Source: Candidatus Saganbacteria bacterium (GTDB taxonomy: Bacteria; Margulisbacteria; WOR-1; XYC2-FULL-46-14; XYC2-FULL-37-10). Taken from it: a DNA stretch of 55,672 nt. Numbering within the stretch: the stretch's first letter is position 1; each line of letters begins with the position of its first letter. Below are positions 9,291 through 17,735 of the stretch, one piece after another. The stretch is from positions 1-55,672 of the forward strand of contig JACRPL010000017.1 of assembly GCA_016223245.1 (NCBI GenBank), written 5' to 3'. The notes beneath the pieces are model-generated. The model worked only from the letters and a program-made list of their open reading frames with translations, had not been told where the DNA came from and ran no database searches. A program made the translations under genes and the position numbers.

Positions 9291-10324
9291 TCTCGTTCAT
9301 CATAATTTTTACTCTGATCGCATTGGTGCATGAAGGCGGACATTTTCTAATGGCCAAAAAAGCCGGCATGTATATTCCCGAATGCGGCATCGGGTTCGGC
9401 CCAAGGATCTTCTCGTTCAAAAAAAGCGAAACAACCTATTCGATAAATCTTATCCCAATACTTGCCTACGTAAGCATTGCCGGAATGGATGAAGCGGGAA
9501 AAGACAGCGCGCCGATCCTGGAGAACCAAAAATATTTTTCAAAGCCTCCCCTATCAAGATTATTAATGGCATTGTTTGGGCCAATGATGAACATCTTTCT
9601 TTCTGTCGTAATACTTGCTTTTGTCTTTGGAATTTATGGCGTACCAAAAACACTATCAAATGTGATAGATCAAGTCCAGCCAAAATCGGCGGCAGAAAAA
9701 GCAGGGCTAAAATCCGGTGACCAGATAATTGTTTTTAACGGGAAAAAAGACATAAAAATGGAAGAAGTGATCGAATCTATACACAAAAGTGATGGCAAGC
9801 AGGTCAAATTTACAATTAAACGTGGAAATCATACATTTGGGATCACCGCAACCCCGATATACAACACAAAACTTAAAGTTGACCTTTTAGGCTTCACTCC
9901 ACTGCCCATATATTCAAAGGTAAACCCGCTTGAGGCCATATTCTTTGGATTCCAACAAACACTATCAATGATCGCCCTAATGTTCATAATTCTGTTCAAA
10001 TTAGTAACTGGCTCCGTAGCCTTGTCCGATCTTGCGGGACCCGTGGGCATTGCCCAGATCACAGGGAAGTACGCAAGTTCTGGCCTTCTAGCCTTACTTC
10101 AATTTACCGCCTTCCTCAACGTAAACATCGGGGTACTAAATCTGCTGCCATTGCCTGCATTAGACGGGGGGCACATTGTATTCGCATTGATCGAAATGGT
10201 CACAAGAAAAAGGGTAAGCGAGGATCTTCAAAAAAAGATTCACCAATGGGGCCTAATATTCCTTCTCGCCCTAATGGCGCTAGTTACGCTGAACGATTTT
10301 TTAAGGATCTTTCGGCCGAGATAA
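9275..10324 (+). CDS. rseP: Site-2 zinc metalloprotease RseP (M50)
   Basis: An intramembrane protease that cleaves transmembrane regulators such as anti-sigma factors. The zinc site HEGGH (H19, E20, H23) lies in the first membrane segment and the third ligand is D297 in LPALDGGH. A single PDZ domain spans about 115-195 (KAGLKSGDQI), where E. coli RseP has two. At 349 aa it is typical of single-PDZ members. It overlaps gnnA by 16 bases. Its 3' end overlaps the convergent folD by 41 bases, so the two 3' ends share coding sequence. Confidence 0.93.
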   Translation: MLISLISFIIIFTLIALVHEGGHFLMAKKAGMYIPECGIGFGPRIFSFKKSETTYSINLIPILAYVSIAGMDEAGKDSAPILENQKYFSKPPLSRLLMALFGPMMNIFLSVVILAFVFGIYGVPKTLSNVIDQVQPKSAAEKAGLKSGDQIIVFNGKKDIKMEEVIESIHKSDGKQVKFTIKRGNHTFGITATPIYNTKLKVDLLGFTPLPIYSKVNPLEAIFFGFQQTLSMIALMFIILFKLVTGSVALSDLAGPVGIAQITGKYASSGLLALLQFTAFLNVNIGVLNLLPLPALDGGHIVFALIEMVTRKRVSEDLQKKIHQWGLIFLLALMALVTLNDFLRIFRPR

Positions 10325-11144
10325 TTGTATTCTTTAAAAGCATTGCAATAGTCATTGGCCCCACCCCTCCAGGGACAGGTGTAATATATGAGGCCTTATC
10401 TTTCGCGGAATCAAAATCAACATCCCCAACAAGCTTGCCGCCTTGGCGGTTGATCCCAACGTCAATAACAACTGCGCCATCCTTAATAGAATTGCCCTTT
10501 ATAAGCTTTGGCCGCCCAACAGCCACAACAACGATATCCCCAGATCGAATAACATTATCTATTGCTTCCGTTTTAGAATGGCATATCGTAACAGTTGCAT
10601 TTGCCGCCAATAACATTAGCGAAATAGGCTTCCCGACGATATTGCTACGCCCAACCACAACAGCATGCTTGCCGGAGATGCTTATACCCGTAGACATTAT
10701 CAGCTCCATTATGCCTTGGGGCGTGCATGGCATAAATAATGCCGCTTCTCCCTTTAAAAGCCTCCCCATATTTGAAATATGCAGTCCATCGACATCCTTT
10801 TCGGGGGATATCACGTCCAAAATAGCTCTTTCATTCAAGCCTTTGGGGAGCGGCAGTTGAACTAGAAGCCCATGAACAGACATGTCGCTGTTGATGCGAT
10901 TAATTTCAGCGATAATTTGATCCACAGATGCGGATTCGGGAAGGCAAACAATATTTGATAACATTCCAATGGATTCGCATCCCTTTTCCTTATTCCTTAC
11001 ATAAACCTGTGAAGCCGGATCGCCCCCGACCAATATCACCGAGAGGTTAGGAACGACTCCAGATTCTTTTAGTTGCCTCACCCTACCCCTCAAATCATCC
11101 TTAATGCCATCTGCAACACTCTTTCCATCAATAATTCTTACCAT
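10284..11144 (-). CDS. folD: Bifunctional methylene-THF dehydrogenase/cyclohydrolase FolD
   Basis: FolD interconverts 5,10-methylene-, methenyl- and 10-formyl-tetrahydrofolate, feeding purines and formyl-Met-tRNA. At 286 aa it has the normal length. Signatures are YVRNKEKGCESIG (substrate-site Y and catalytic K), VQLPLPKG, the NADP-binding VVGRSNIVGKP and the C-terminal TPVPGGVGPMTIAMLL. It works with the glycine cleavage genes found 13 kb away. It is the last gene of the minus-strand run leading from rpmH and converges on rseP. Confidence 0.97.
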   Translation of the reverse strand: MVRIIDGKSVADGIKDDLRGRVRQLKESGVVPNLSVILVGGDPASQVYVRNKEKGCESIGMLSNIVCLPESASVDQIIAEINRINSDMSVHGLLVQLPLPKGLNERAILDVISPEKDVDGLHISNMGRLLKGEAALFMPCTPQGIMELIMSTGISISGKHAVVVGRSNIVGKPISLMLLAANATVTICHSKTEAIDNVIRSGDIVVVAVGRPKLIKGNSIKDGAVVIDVGINRQGGKLVGDVDFDSAKDKASYITPVPGGVGPMTIAMLLKNTIISAERSLKNRSA

Positions 11145-11147
11145 AAG

Positions 11148-11169
11148 TTATACACACCCCTTATCCACA
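11148..11169. promoter_or_regulatory. Two DnaA boxes between folD and mnmE
   Basis: TTATACACA (11148-11156) and a perfect consensus TTATCCACA (11161-11169) lie in tandem in the 96-base gap, 36 bases from a parS site. They may titrate DnaA or help connect initiation with segregation. They are about 3.5 kb from dnaA. Confidence 0.6.
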
Positions 11170-11188
11170 GCTTATTTTTTTTCACGCC

Positions 11189-11220
11189 TGCCCGCCGAAG
11201 TAATTGTTTCACGTGAAACA
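11189..11220 (+). repeat. 32-bp element ending in parS (copy 1)
   Basis: The last 16 bases (11205-11220) are TGTTTCACGTGAAACA, an exact match to the palindromic ParB-binding consensus known from Bacillus. The 16 bases before it are identical to those flanking the second parS at 13222-13253 in inverted orientation. ParB is encoded at 37988-38917. The ParB-parS complex spreads on origin DNA and is moved by ParA. Confidence 0.93.
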
Positions 11221-11240
11221 TTCAATAGAAAATTCACTCT

Positions 11241-12548
11241 CTATTTTCCAACACAGAAATCAACGAATATTCGATCGATCAAGTCATCTCCAAGGCCTGT
11301 GCCCAGCATTTCATCCAAGGCCGCCAATGCCTCCTGCATGTCAGCTGAAACCATTTCGAGATCATGATCTATTTTATCCCTACGCACAATTCTTTGCAAC
11401 GACGATTTTGCCATGCGGAGACAATTGATCTGCCTTTCTGATGTCAAGGCAAAATCTGGCGCATTATTTTTTCCAATGAATCGATCATATATTGCATTTT
11501 TTAGCCCTTGAATGCCATAGCCGGTTTTTGCCGACACTTGTAATCCCTTACCATCTAGCAACACGCGAAGATCGCACTTATTGATCACCAATAAGCTATT
11601 TTTGCCTTGTATATAGGCCATGATTTCCAAATCCAGGTTGTTTAATTCAGATGATCCATCTAAAACAGCAAGGATAATATCTGAAGATTCGGCAACTCGC
11701 CTCGTTTCGCCAATACTTAGCTCCTCTGCCATATTTTCAGCGTCCCTTATTCCAGCAGTATCAATAAAATTAATGATAAGCCCGTTGACATTGACAGCTT
11801 CAATAATACTGTCTCTAGTAGTACCGGGAATATCAGTTACAATCGCCCTTTGTGACCCAATCAAGGCATTTAGCAAGCTAGATTTTCCAACATTTGGCTT
11901 GCCAAGAATTGCAACCTTAATTCCCGATCTCATAAGGCGCCCGTATTGAGCTGTGGATAACAAGAAATCAATTTTCAGAAGTATCTCCGCGGCTCCTTCA
12001 ATAAGACCCGCAACCATTGAAACATCATCTGGAAAGTCAATAGCTGCCTGCATATGGGCAATTAGCCCAAGGCACTCCGCCTTAATACCATTGATCTCCA
12101 ATGACAATGCGCCAAAAAGATGGGATGACGCTATTTTAACCATTTCGGCCGACTGCGCCTCAATTAAGCCCTGGACCGCCTCCGCCTGCACTAGGTCGAT
12201 CTTGCCATTCATGAATGATCTCTTAGTGAATTCGCCGCCATGCGCCTGCCTAGCGCCCATTTCAAATAATAACGACAGAACATTATTGAGAATGATCGGA
12301 TTTCCATGGCAGGATATCTCCAGAGAGTCCTCGCCAGTGTAGCTTGTAGGGGATTTGAAGAAAATGACAATAACATCATCGCGAATGCCGTTCAATCGAG
12401 CGTGGTAAGCCATATTTGGGGTTATTTTATCTGTCGCGAGCAGTTTTTTAGTGATCTCGTACGACCCTGAACCGCTAACCCTAACGACACCGATTCCGCT
12501 ATGCCCTATTGGCGTAGCAATTGCAGCAATTATATCATCCAGAAACAT
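11241..12548 (-). CDS. mnmE: tRNA-modifying GTPase MnmE
   Basis: MnmE with MnmG places the aminomethyl-type group on wobble uridine 34 of certain tRNAs. The 435-aa protein has the N-terminal folate-binding domain (1-118), a helical domain, an inserted G domain with GKPNVGKS (216-223), DIPGTTRD (239-246), DTAG (263-266) and NKCD, and the C-terminal CVGK (432-435) whose cysteine is conserved. MnmG is not in this window. The start overlaps the end of jag by 14 bases. The two genes are enclosed by inverted parS copies. Confidence 0.97.
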   Translation of the reverse strand: MFLDDIIAAIATPIGHSGIGVVRVSGSGSYEITKKLLATDKITPNMAYHARLNGIRDDVIVIFFKSPTSYTGEDSLEISCHGNPIILNNVLSLLFEMGARQAHGGEFTKRSFMNGKIDLVQAEAVQGLIEAQSAEMVKIASSHLFGALSLEINGIKAECLGLIAHMQAAIDFPDDVSMVAGLIEGAAEILLKIDFLLSTAQYGRLMRSGIKVAILGKPNVGKSSLLNALIGSQRAIVTDIPGTTRDSIIEAVNVNGLIINFIDTAGIRDAENMAEELSIGETRRVAESSDIILAVLDGSSELNNLDLEIMAYIQGKNSLLVINKCDLRVLLDGKGLQVSAKTGYGIQGLKNAIYDRFIGKNNAPDFALTSERQINCLRMAKSSLQRIVRRDKIDHDLEMVSADMQEALAALDEMLGTGLGDDLIDRIFVDFCVGK

Positions 12549-13173
12549 TATCGGTATTAGGACAAATTACAAGCCTACGATTTGGGCCCTCTCCCCGACT
12601 GACCGTTACAACCTTCTTGTTGTCTTTAAGCGCCATGTGTATGATCCTCCTATCGGCGGCCGACATCGGAGGAAGCACTTTTGCAACACCCGATTCAATA
12701 ACATCCTTTGCCGCATCTTCTGCGATCCGTCCAATAGCCATCTCTTGCTTATTTCGATATCCCCCAGCATCTACATAAACCCTAACCCTCTCTGAAAAAT
12801 CTCGCCCAACTATGGATGAAACTATTATTTGTAAAGCTCTTAGCATGGCCCCCTCCTTGCCTATTATCATTCCAAGATCCTCGCCTTTAACCTCAAGCAT
12901 TATTGCATCATTTGATTCTGATTCAATATCAGCAACCGCCATAAGACCAAGCTTATTAATGATCTCCTGCAAGACCTCCTTGGCGTCTTCAGCCTTCGAA
13001 ATAACCTGCCTGATCTCCACCTCTGCCTCCTCTCCTCCAAACATGCCCAAAACCCCCGCTTTACCTTCTGAAATTGTAACCACCCGCGCATTCCCCTCTT
13101 CCAGCCCCAATATTTTTAAACCATTTGCCGCGGCCTCTTCTATAGATTTCCCCTTAATTCTGATCTTTTTCAC
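12535..13173 (-). CDS. jag: RNA-binding protein Jag/KhpB
   Basis: The 212-aa protein has a Jag-N domain (1-50), a KH domain around residues 75-150 (MIIGKEGAMLRALQ) and an R3H domain at the C terminus (ADRRIIHMALKD). Jag/KhpB forms an RNA-binding complex with KhpA, which is also present at 46845-47084. GTG start at 13173 is supported by an AGGAGGG sequence nine bases upstream. Location between yidC and mnmE is the classic order in many bacteria. Confidence 0.93.
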   Translation of the reverse strand: MKKIRIKGKSIEEAAANGLKILGLEEGNARVVTISEGKAGVLGMFGGEEAEVEIRQVISKAEDAKEVLQEIINKLGLMAVADIESESNDAIMLEVKGEDLGMIIGKEGAMLRALQIIVSSIVGRDFSERVRVYVDAGGYRNKQEMAIGRIAEDAAKDVIESGVAKVLPPMSAADRRIIHMALKDNKKVVTVSRGEGPNRRLVICPNTDNVSG

Positions 13174-13221
13174 AATATGCCCTCCTATAAACTATAAAAT
13201 TGTTTCACCCTCCTCCGTAAT

Positions 13222-13253
13222 TGTTTCACGTGAAACAATTACTTCGGCGGGCA
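13222..13253 (-). repeat. 32-bp element ending in parS (copy 2, inverted)
   Basis: Bases 13222-13237 are again a perfect TGTTTCACGTGAAACA, and the adjoining 16 bases copy those at 11189-11204 exactly on the other strand. It fills the gap between jag and yidC. A half-site-like TGTTTCACC lies just before it at 13201-13209. Confidence 0.93.
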
Positions 13254-13270
13254 AGCGCGAAACACAAATC

Positions 13271-13921
13271 CTATAGATTGCCTTCCTTGTTCAATAAGTA
13301 TTTGCCTATATACCACTGTTGCGCGATGCTTAGCGAGTTTGAAACGACCCAATAAAGCTGTACGCCGGCAGGGAAACCAACGCTAATAAAGGCGATAAAG
13401 AACGGCATAATATAGTTCATTGAAGCCATTTGGGTATTATTGGCGCTACCCGGCATTGTCTTTTGGGCAAAATATGTTGTTAATGCGATCAAAGCAATCA
13501 TGATATATAAGTGATCGGGTTTAGACAAATTTGACATCCAAAGAAAAGCCGAATTGATCTTTTGATTTGCGATGAGAGCAGTAAATTTAGGATCCTGTAG
13601 AGCCATGAAAAATCCTATGAAAAACGGGATCTTAAGCAGCATAGGCAAACACCCGCCGAAAGGATTAACCTTTTCAGATTTATATAGTTCCGACAATTCC
13701 TTTTGGAGTTCCTGCGGGTTATCCTTATGTTTTTTTTGAATGGCCTGAAGCTTTGGCTGGATCTTCTGCATGGCGGCCATTTGAACAATAGATGAAAGAG
13801 TAAGAGGGTAGAGCGCAATATTTATTATAATAGTAAGAAATATTATAGATAAACCATAATTTCCGGTATAGGTGTAAAAGAAATTTAAGCCTTGTAATAT
13901 TATATCTACTATCCAGTTCAT
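13271..13921 (-). CDS. yidC: Membrane protein insertase YidC (short form)
   Basis: YidC inserts and folds inner-membrane proteins. At 216 aa it holds only the conserved core: five hydrophobic segments, the charged loop after the first segment, FGGCLPMLLKIPFF and VGFPAGVQLYWVVSN. The large periplasmic domain of proteobacterial YidC is missing, and so is a lipoprotein signal. It overlaps yidD by four bases in the standard rpmH-rnpA-yidD-yidC-jag-mnmE order. Confidence 0.95.
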   Translation of the reverse strand: MNWIVDIILQGLNFFYTYTGNYGLSIIFLTIIINIALYPLTLSSIVQMAAMQKIQPKLQAIQKKHKDNPQELQKELSELYKSEKVNPFGGCLPMLLKIPFFIGFFMALQDPKFTALIANQKINSAFLWMSNLSKPDHLYIMIALIALTTYFAQKTMPGSANNTQMASMNYIMPFFIAFISVGFPAGVQLYWVVSNSLSIAQQWYIGKYLLNKEGNL

Positions 13922-14124
13922 ATTATAGGATCATAGCCTCCTTTAAAAAACTGATTACATCGTAATATTCGCATAAGAGCGTAATATATTCCACGGATTC
14001 CGTGTTTATCAATAGATTGCCTGGCATAGTCTGAACAGGTAGGATAGAATCTACAAGCCTTGGGTTTAAATATAGTTATTTTTCTGTATAGATCAATAAA
14101 TAATATCAACAACCTATTTAACAA
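13918..14124 (-). CDS. yidD: Membrane protein insertion efficiency factor YidD
   Basis: This 68-aa protein has the whole family signature: KACRFYPTCSDYARQ, a middle helix, RILRCNQFFKGGYDP. YidD is thought to help YidC-dependent insertion. It overlaps rnpA upstream by 11 bases and yidC downstream by four. Confidence 0.95.
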   Translation of the reverse strand: MLNRLLILFIDLYRKITIFKPKACRFYPTCSDYARQSIDKHGIRGIYYALMRILRCNQFFKGGYDPII

Positions 14125-14431
14125 GTCTAGCCTTCTTTAAGCATACAGCAAAATCATCAAGCATTTCCCAGTATGTTTGCTTACTGATCCCAGGTCTCGG
14201 TATGATGGATGCGTGAAGCCCTGTGGATAACATTGGTTGATAGCTTTTAATAATTTCCTTGATTCGTCGCCTTATCCTATTCCTAACTACCGCATTTCCA
14301 TGCTTCTTACTGACAATGATCCCGAACCCAAGCTCGTCATCAAAAATATATATAACATCAAAAAACCTGCTTGATACCCTTTTGCCCTTCTTAAGAACGG
14401 CCTGGATCTGATCGTTTTTCAAGGATTTCAA
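14114..14431 (-). CDS. rnpA: Ribonuclease P protein component
   Basis: RnpA binds the RNase P RNA that matures tRNA 5' ends. The 105-aa protein has the basic signature [17 protein letters not shown] start at 14431 shares bases with the rpmH stop codon (TTGA), so it is translated with rpmH. The RNase P RNA gene is not in the window. Confidence 0.94.
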   Translation of the reverse strand: MKSLKNDQIQAVLKKGKRVSSRFFDVIYIFDDELGFGIIVSKKHGNAVVRNRIRRRIKEIIKSYQPMLSTGLHASIIPRPGISKQTYWEMLDDFAVCLKKARLVK

Positions 14432-14565
14432 ACAGCGAGTCTTTTGCGGCCCTTCCTGCGCCTAGCCGCCAACACGGCTTTCCCGCCGCGAGTTGTTTTG
14501 CGAACCAAAAAACCATGGGTCCGTTTTCTTCTGATCTTATGTGGTTGATAAGTTTGCTTTGTCAT
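14428..14565 (-). CDS. rpmH: 50S ribosomal protein L34
   Basis: The 45-aa protein begins [18 protein letters not shown] and ends [11 protein letters not shown], which is the L34 family from end to end. It opens the minus-strand rpmH-rnpA-yidD-yidC operon next to the origin. The promoter sits so close (TATAAT six bases before ATG) that the mRNA should have no leader. Confidence 0.97.
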   Translation of the reverse strand: MTKQTYQPHKIRRKRTHGFLVRKTTRGGKAVLAARRRKGRKRLAV

Positions 14566-14729
14566 GGAACAATTATACAAATTGCAAACATAGATGTCAA
14601 CAAATTTTTCTTGATATTAATTTTTTTTGTGATAAAATATTAATACGCTGATATTCACAAAACTCAATGCTAGGTCTGTGGATAAACCTGTGGATATAAT
14701 GATCTTGTCTGTGGATAACTTGGTAAAAA
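14566..14729. other. Candidate origin of replication (oriC)
   Basis: The 164-base rpmH-dnaA gap holds three DnaA boxes in the same direction: TGTGGATAA (14677-14685), TGTGGATAT (14689-14697) and TGTGGATAA (14710-14718). An A+T-rich tract at about 14600-14645 could unwind. Genes diverge from this point on both sides, as expected at a bidirectional origin. A second non-coding gap after dnaA holds another perfect box, so the origin may be bipartite. Confidence 0.8.
14572..14600 (-). promoter_or_regulatory. Leaderless promoter of rpmH
   Basis: On the minus strand, TTGACA (14600-14595), a 17-base spacer and TATAAT (14577-14572) are both perfect consensus. The -10 box ends six bases before the ATG at 14565, so the expected start of transcription is the start codon itself. 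Confidence 0.85.
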
Positions 14730-16100
14730 ATGAACGACCTATCAGATATCAACCATATTTGGGCAACATTATTGCCAACAGTAGAGAGAAGCTTAAACAA
14801 GCCTATCTACGAAACGTTATTATCATCTACGAAACCAATTGAATTAAAGGACGGCATCCTTGAGGTTGCGGTTCCACATGAAACAATAAAAGAGTGGCTA
14901 TCAAAACACTGTCTGACGCTTCTTGAAGAAGAAGTATTATCTGTTTCTCCTTATGTGAAAAAGATATTTTTTGTTGTTGGGTCGCAAGACCTGTTCCAAA
15001 CCCCAAGCCTTGATGAGCCAGGGGTTTCAAATTTCCATGAAAATATTTCAAGAAGCATTCAAGTTGCATATCTCAATCCAAGATACACATTTGATACCTT
15101 CGTCGTTGGCAACGGAAATCGCTTTGCCCATGCGGCAGCGCTTGCTGTGTCAGAAGCGCCGGCAACGGCATATAATCCGTTATTTTTATACGGCGGGGTG
15201 GGGCTTGGCAAAACACATTTAATGCAAGCTGTGGGTTATATAGTATTGAGAACCAACCCAAAAGCAAAAGTATATTATATAACTTGCGAAATGTTCACAA
15301 ATGATCTTATTACTTCCATACAAGAAGGAAAAATGCAGGAATTCAGGAATAGGTACAGGAATATAGACCTATTAATGGTTGATGACATCCAGTTCCTGGC
15401 GGGGAAAGAAAGGACGCAAGAAGAATTCTTCCATACATTCAACACGCTCCATGAAGCGAACAAACAAATTATTGTAAGCTCCGACCGGCCGCCAAAAGAG
15501 ATCCCAACACTTGAGGAAAGGCTAAGATCAAGGTTTGAGTGGGGCCTGATCGCCGATATCCAGCCGCCTGATTTTGAAACAAGAATTGCGATCTTAAATA
15601 AAAAGGCTGAACTAGTGGACCTTGAAGTGCCAAATGAAGTCGTTCACCTGATAGCATCGCGCGTTGCAAGCAATATCAGAGAACTTGAAGGAGCCCTTAT
15701 ACGAGTTGTAGCCTTTGCGTCGCTGTCCGGGGCTGAAGTTACCGTTCCCTTGGTTGAAAAAGTATTAAAAGATCTTGCGGCCCCGCTAAAAGACAAATCA
15801 ATGGTATCAATCGACCTTATTAAAAAAGCTACGGCGGAATTTTACAGCGTCAAAATAGACGACATGTCGGCAAAGATCCGTACAAAAGAGATCGCAACGG
15901 CCAGGCAGGTTGCAATGTTCATTGCGCGGGAGCTTACGTCAGCATCGCTCCCAAAAATAGGGGAGGAATTCGGGGGGCGCGATCACACAACGGTCCTTCA
16001 CGCGTTTGAAAAGATCAAGGGCGCGATGAAGACTGATAAAGAAATCATAGAAGCCGTAAAGAACATCCAAACCAATCTAAAAAAATACGCCCCAATTTAA
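14730..16100 (+). CDS. dnaA: Chromosomal replication initiator DnaA
   Basis: DnaA binds DnaA boxes, melts the origin and loads the helicase. The 456-aa protein has domain I (1-90), a variable linker, the AAA+ ATPase with GGVGLGKT (155-162), the Walker B stretch LLMVDDIQFLAGK and a sensor arginine region, and the DNA-binding domain with GGRDHTTVLHA. A TGTGGATAA box ends 11 bases before its ATG, which hints at autoregulation. It is the first gene of the plus-strand run dnaA-dnaN-dciA-gyrB-gyrA. Confidence 0.98.
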   Translation: MNDLSDINHIWATLLPTVERSLNKPIYETLLSSTKPIELKDGILEVAVPHETIKEWLSKHCLTLLEEEVLSVSPYVKKIFFVVGSQDLFQTPSLDEPGVSNFHENISRSIQVAYLNPRYTFDTFVVGNGNRFAHAAALAVSEAPATAYNPLFLYGGVGLGKTHLMQAVGYIVLRTNPKAKVYYITCEMFTNDLITSIQEGKMQEFRNRYRNIDLLMVDDIQFLAGKERTQEEFFHTFNTLHEANKQIIVSSDRPPKEIPTLEERLRSRFEWGLIADIQPPDFETRIAILNKKAELVDLEVPNEVVHLIASRVASNIRELEGALIRVVAFASLSGAEVTVPLVEKVLKDLAAPLKDKSMVSIDLIKKATAEFYSVKIDDMSAKIRTKEIATARQVAMFIARELTSASLPKIGEEFGGRDHTTVLHAFEKIKGAMKTDKEIIEAVKNIQTNLKKYAPI

Positions 16101-16329
16101 AATGTTTATCCACACAAGGCTGTTAACAAGCCCTTGATAACCTGTTGATTTCTGTTGATAATTTCAAAGTTATACAATGTGGGATTTTAGGTGTTGACAA
16201 TAAAAGAATAAATTTTACATATCCAATATGCAAAAGATGTCTTTTCCACATATAAACAGCTTCCTATTACTACTAAAATATATTATAATTATATAGTATA
16301 TACATGTTTCATATAAAAAGGAGAAAATC
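16101..16329. other. dnaA-dnaN gap with a DnaA box and A+T-rich tract
   Basis: A perfect TTATCCACA lies at 16106-16114, and several TTGATAA-like words follow. Bases 16255-16320 are strongly A+T rich. TTGACA at 16194-16199 with a weak ACATAT 17 bases on may be the dnaN promoter, and an AAAAGGAG ribosome site precedes ATG 16330. The gap could be the second half of a bipartite origin, with its own unwinding tract. Confidence 0.55.
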
Positions 16330-17463
16330 ATGGAATTCATAATAAATAAATCAGAATTAAGTTATGGGGTTTCTCTTGTCGAAAGAGTTGTTGCAACAAG
16401 AAGCACTCTCCCGATCATCGGAAATATTCTATTTGAAGTTACAAAAAGCGGATTGAAGCTTTCGGCTAATAATTTGGAAATGGGGATCGAAGTAACGCTT
16501 AAAGCAAAAGTCTTAAAAGAGGGCTCTATATTGATACCGGCAAAAACTTTGAGCGGGATAGTATCAAAACTTCCAGATGATGATATTTCATTTAAGTTGA
16601 AGGATAAAGGCTTAATAGGCATTAATTATAAGAAATCAAATTTTAATATCCACGGGCTTCCGCCGGATGAATTCCCTCAGCTTCCGAAAGTAAAGGAAAC
16701 AAAGTCCATAAGCGTTGAGGGAAAAGTATTGATCGATATGATCGGCCAAACCGTATTTTCAGCGTCAACGTCCGAGGATAAGTATGTCTTAAACGGCATA
16801 CTTATTGAAACCGGCAAAAGCGCGCATGACAGTACGAATTTGAGGATGGTAGCAACAGACGGATACAGGCTGTCCAAGAGCGGGGTTAAAGTAGAAGGCT
16901 TGGCTGATATTGTATCCGTAATAGTTCCTTCAAAATCCATGGGCGAGATATTGAGGATATTGTCACAGGACCCGGACGGAACGGCAAAGATAACGATAGG
17001 CCCAGACCAAATGTCGTTTAAATATAAAGACACATTTTTGGTTTCAAGGCTCATCCAAGGGCAATTTCCGGATTACAGACAGGTAATACCAAAATCGACC
17101 GAGACAAAAATTACAATAGACCTGCAGTCGTTCCTGTCATCGGTTGAAAGAGCGGCAGTAATAGCCTCGCAAAGCGCCAACATCGTAAAGATAGAGGTCA
17201 AGGCAGGGCAGCTACATATTATGGCGCAGGCGCCTGACGTTGGAAGCGTTGACGAAGTAATCGAGGTTGAGATAAAAGGCAAGGAAAAAGGGCTGGTCGC
17301 GTTCAATGTGAGGCTTTTGGCCGACGCGCTAAAGGTAATGGATACTGATAAAGTGGTTTTAGAGCTTGGCGAAGCATTAAGCCCGGGGCTTATCAGGCCA
17401 AAAGATGGGACGGAATTTGTATATATAGTAATGCCGATACGCACGCAAGAGGTTGCGGCTTGA
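16330..17463 (+). CDS. dnaN: DNA polymerase III sliding clamp (beta subunit)
   Basis: DnaN is the ring that holds the replicative polymerase on DNA. At 377 aa it has the three clamp domains. Recognisable parts are LVERVVATRSTLPIIGNIL at the N terminus, VATDGYRLS in the second domain and the C-terminal YIVMPIRTQ, which lines the partner-binding pocket. It has a good ribosome site (AAGGAG). Its stop overlaps the TTG start of the next gene. Confidence 0.97.
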   Translation: MEFIINKSELSYGVSLVERVVATRSTLPIIGNILFEVTKSGLKLSANNLEMGIEVTLKAKVLKEGSILIPAKTLSGIVSKLPDDDISFKLKDKGLIGINYKKSNFNIHGLPPDEFPQLPKVKETKSISVEGKVLIDMIGQTVFSASTSEDKYVLNGILIETGKSAHDSTNLRMVATDGYRLSKSGVKVEGLADIVSVIVPSKSMGEILRILSQDPDGTAKITIGPDQMSFKYKDTFLVSRLIQGQFPDYRQVIPKSTETKITIDLQSFLSSVERAAVIASQSANIVKIEVKAGQLHIMAQAPDVGSVDEVIEVEIKGKEKGLVAFNVRLLADALKVMDTDKVVLELGEALSPGLIRPKDGTEFVYIVMPIRTQEVAA

Positions 17464-17735
17464 CAGAGCTTCTGAAAAATATTCTACAGGGGCATAAAGA
17501 CCTTCGAGGACTAAACGCGGTACTGCTTTGGGACGATGTCGTCGAATCAAAGATCAAAAAGCATACAAGAGCGCTAAAGCTGAACAGGGGGACGCTTTCT
17601 GTAGTGACGGAAAATTCGGTTTGGGCGCAGGAGCTTAATTTTTTCAAAAAAGAGATTATGGATCGGATAAATATCAAAGCGGGATCTAAGGTCGTGCGAA
17701 ATATCATGTTTAAAGTTGGAGGAATAAAAGAATGA
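17460..17735 (+). CDS. DciA-like protein (DUF721)
   Basis: A 91-aa member of the DUF721 family. DciA proteins load or support the replicative helicase DnaB in most bacteria that lack DnaC. Visible marks are WDDVVESKIKKHTRALKLNRGTL and VWAQELNFFKKEI, the compact KH-like domain. The TTG start shares bases with the dnaN stop, and the gene overlaps gyrB by four bases. The place between dnaN and gyrB is a usual one for this family, in which recF is sometimes found; recF is absent here. Confidence 0.8.
   Translation: MTELLKNILQGHKDLRGLNAVLLWDDVVESKIKKHTRALKLNRGTLSVVTENSVWAQELNFFKKEIMDRINIKAGSKVVRNIMFKVGGIKE

Noticed and set aside
11147-11152. TATAAC just before the folD start as a leaderless promoter
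   Set aside because: Only two bases separate it from the ATG, too near for transcription to start at the codon, and it overlaps a DnaA box.
14873-14888. parS-like word (GGTTCCACATGAAACA) inside dnaA
   Set aside because: Three mismatches from the consensus, including the central CACGTG, so ParB binding is unlikely.
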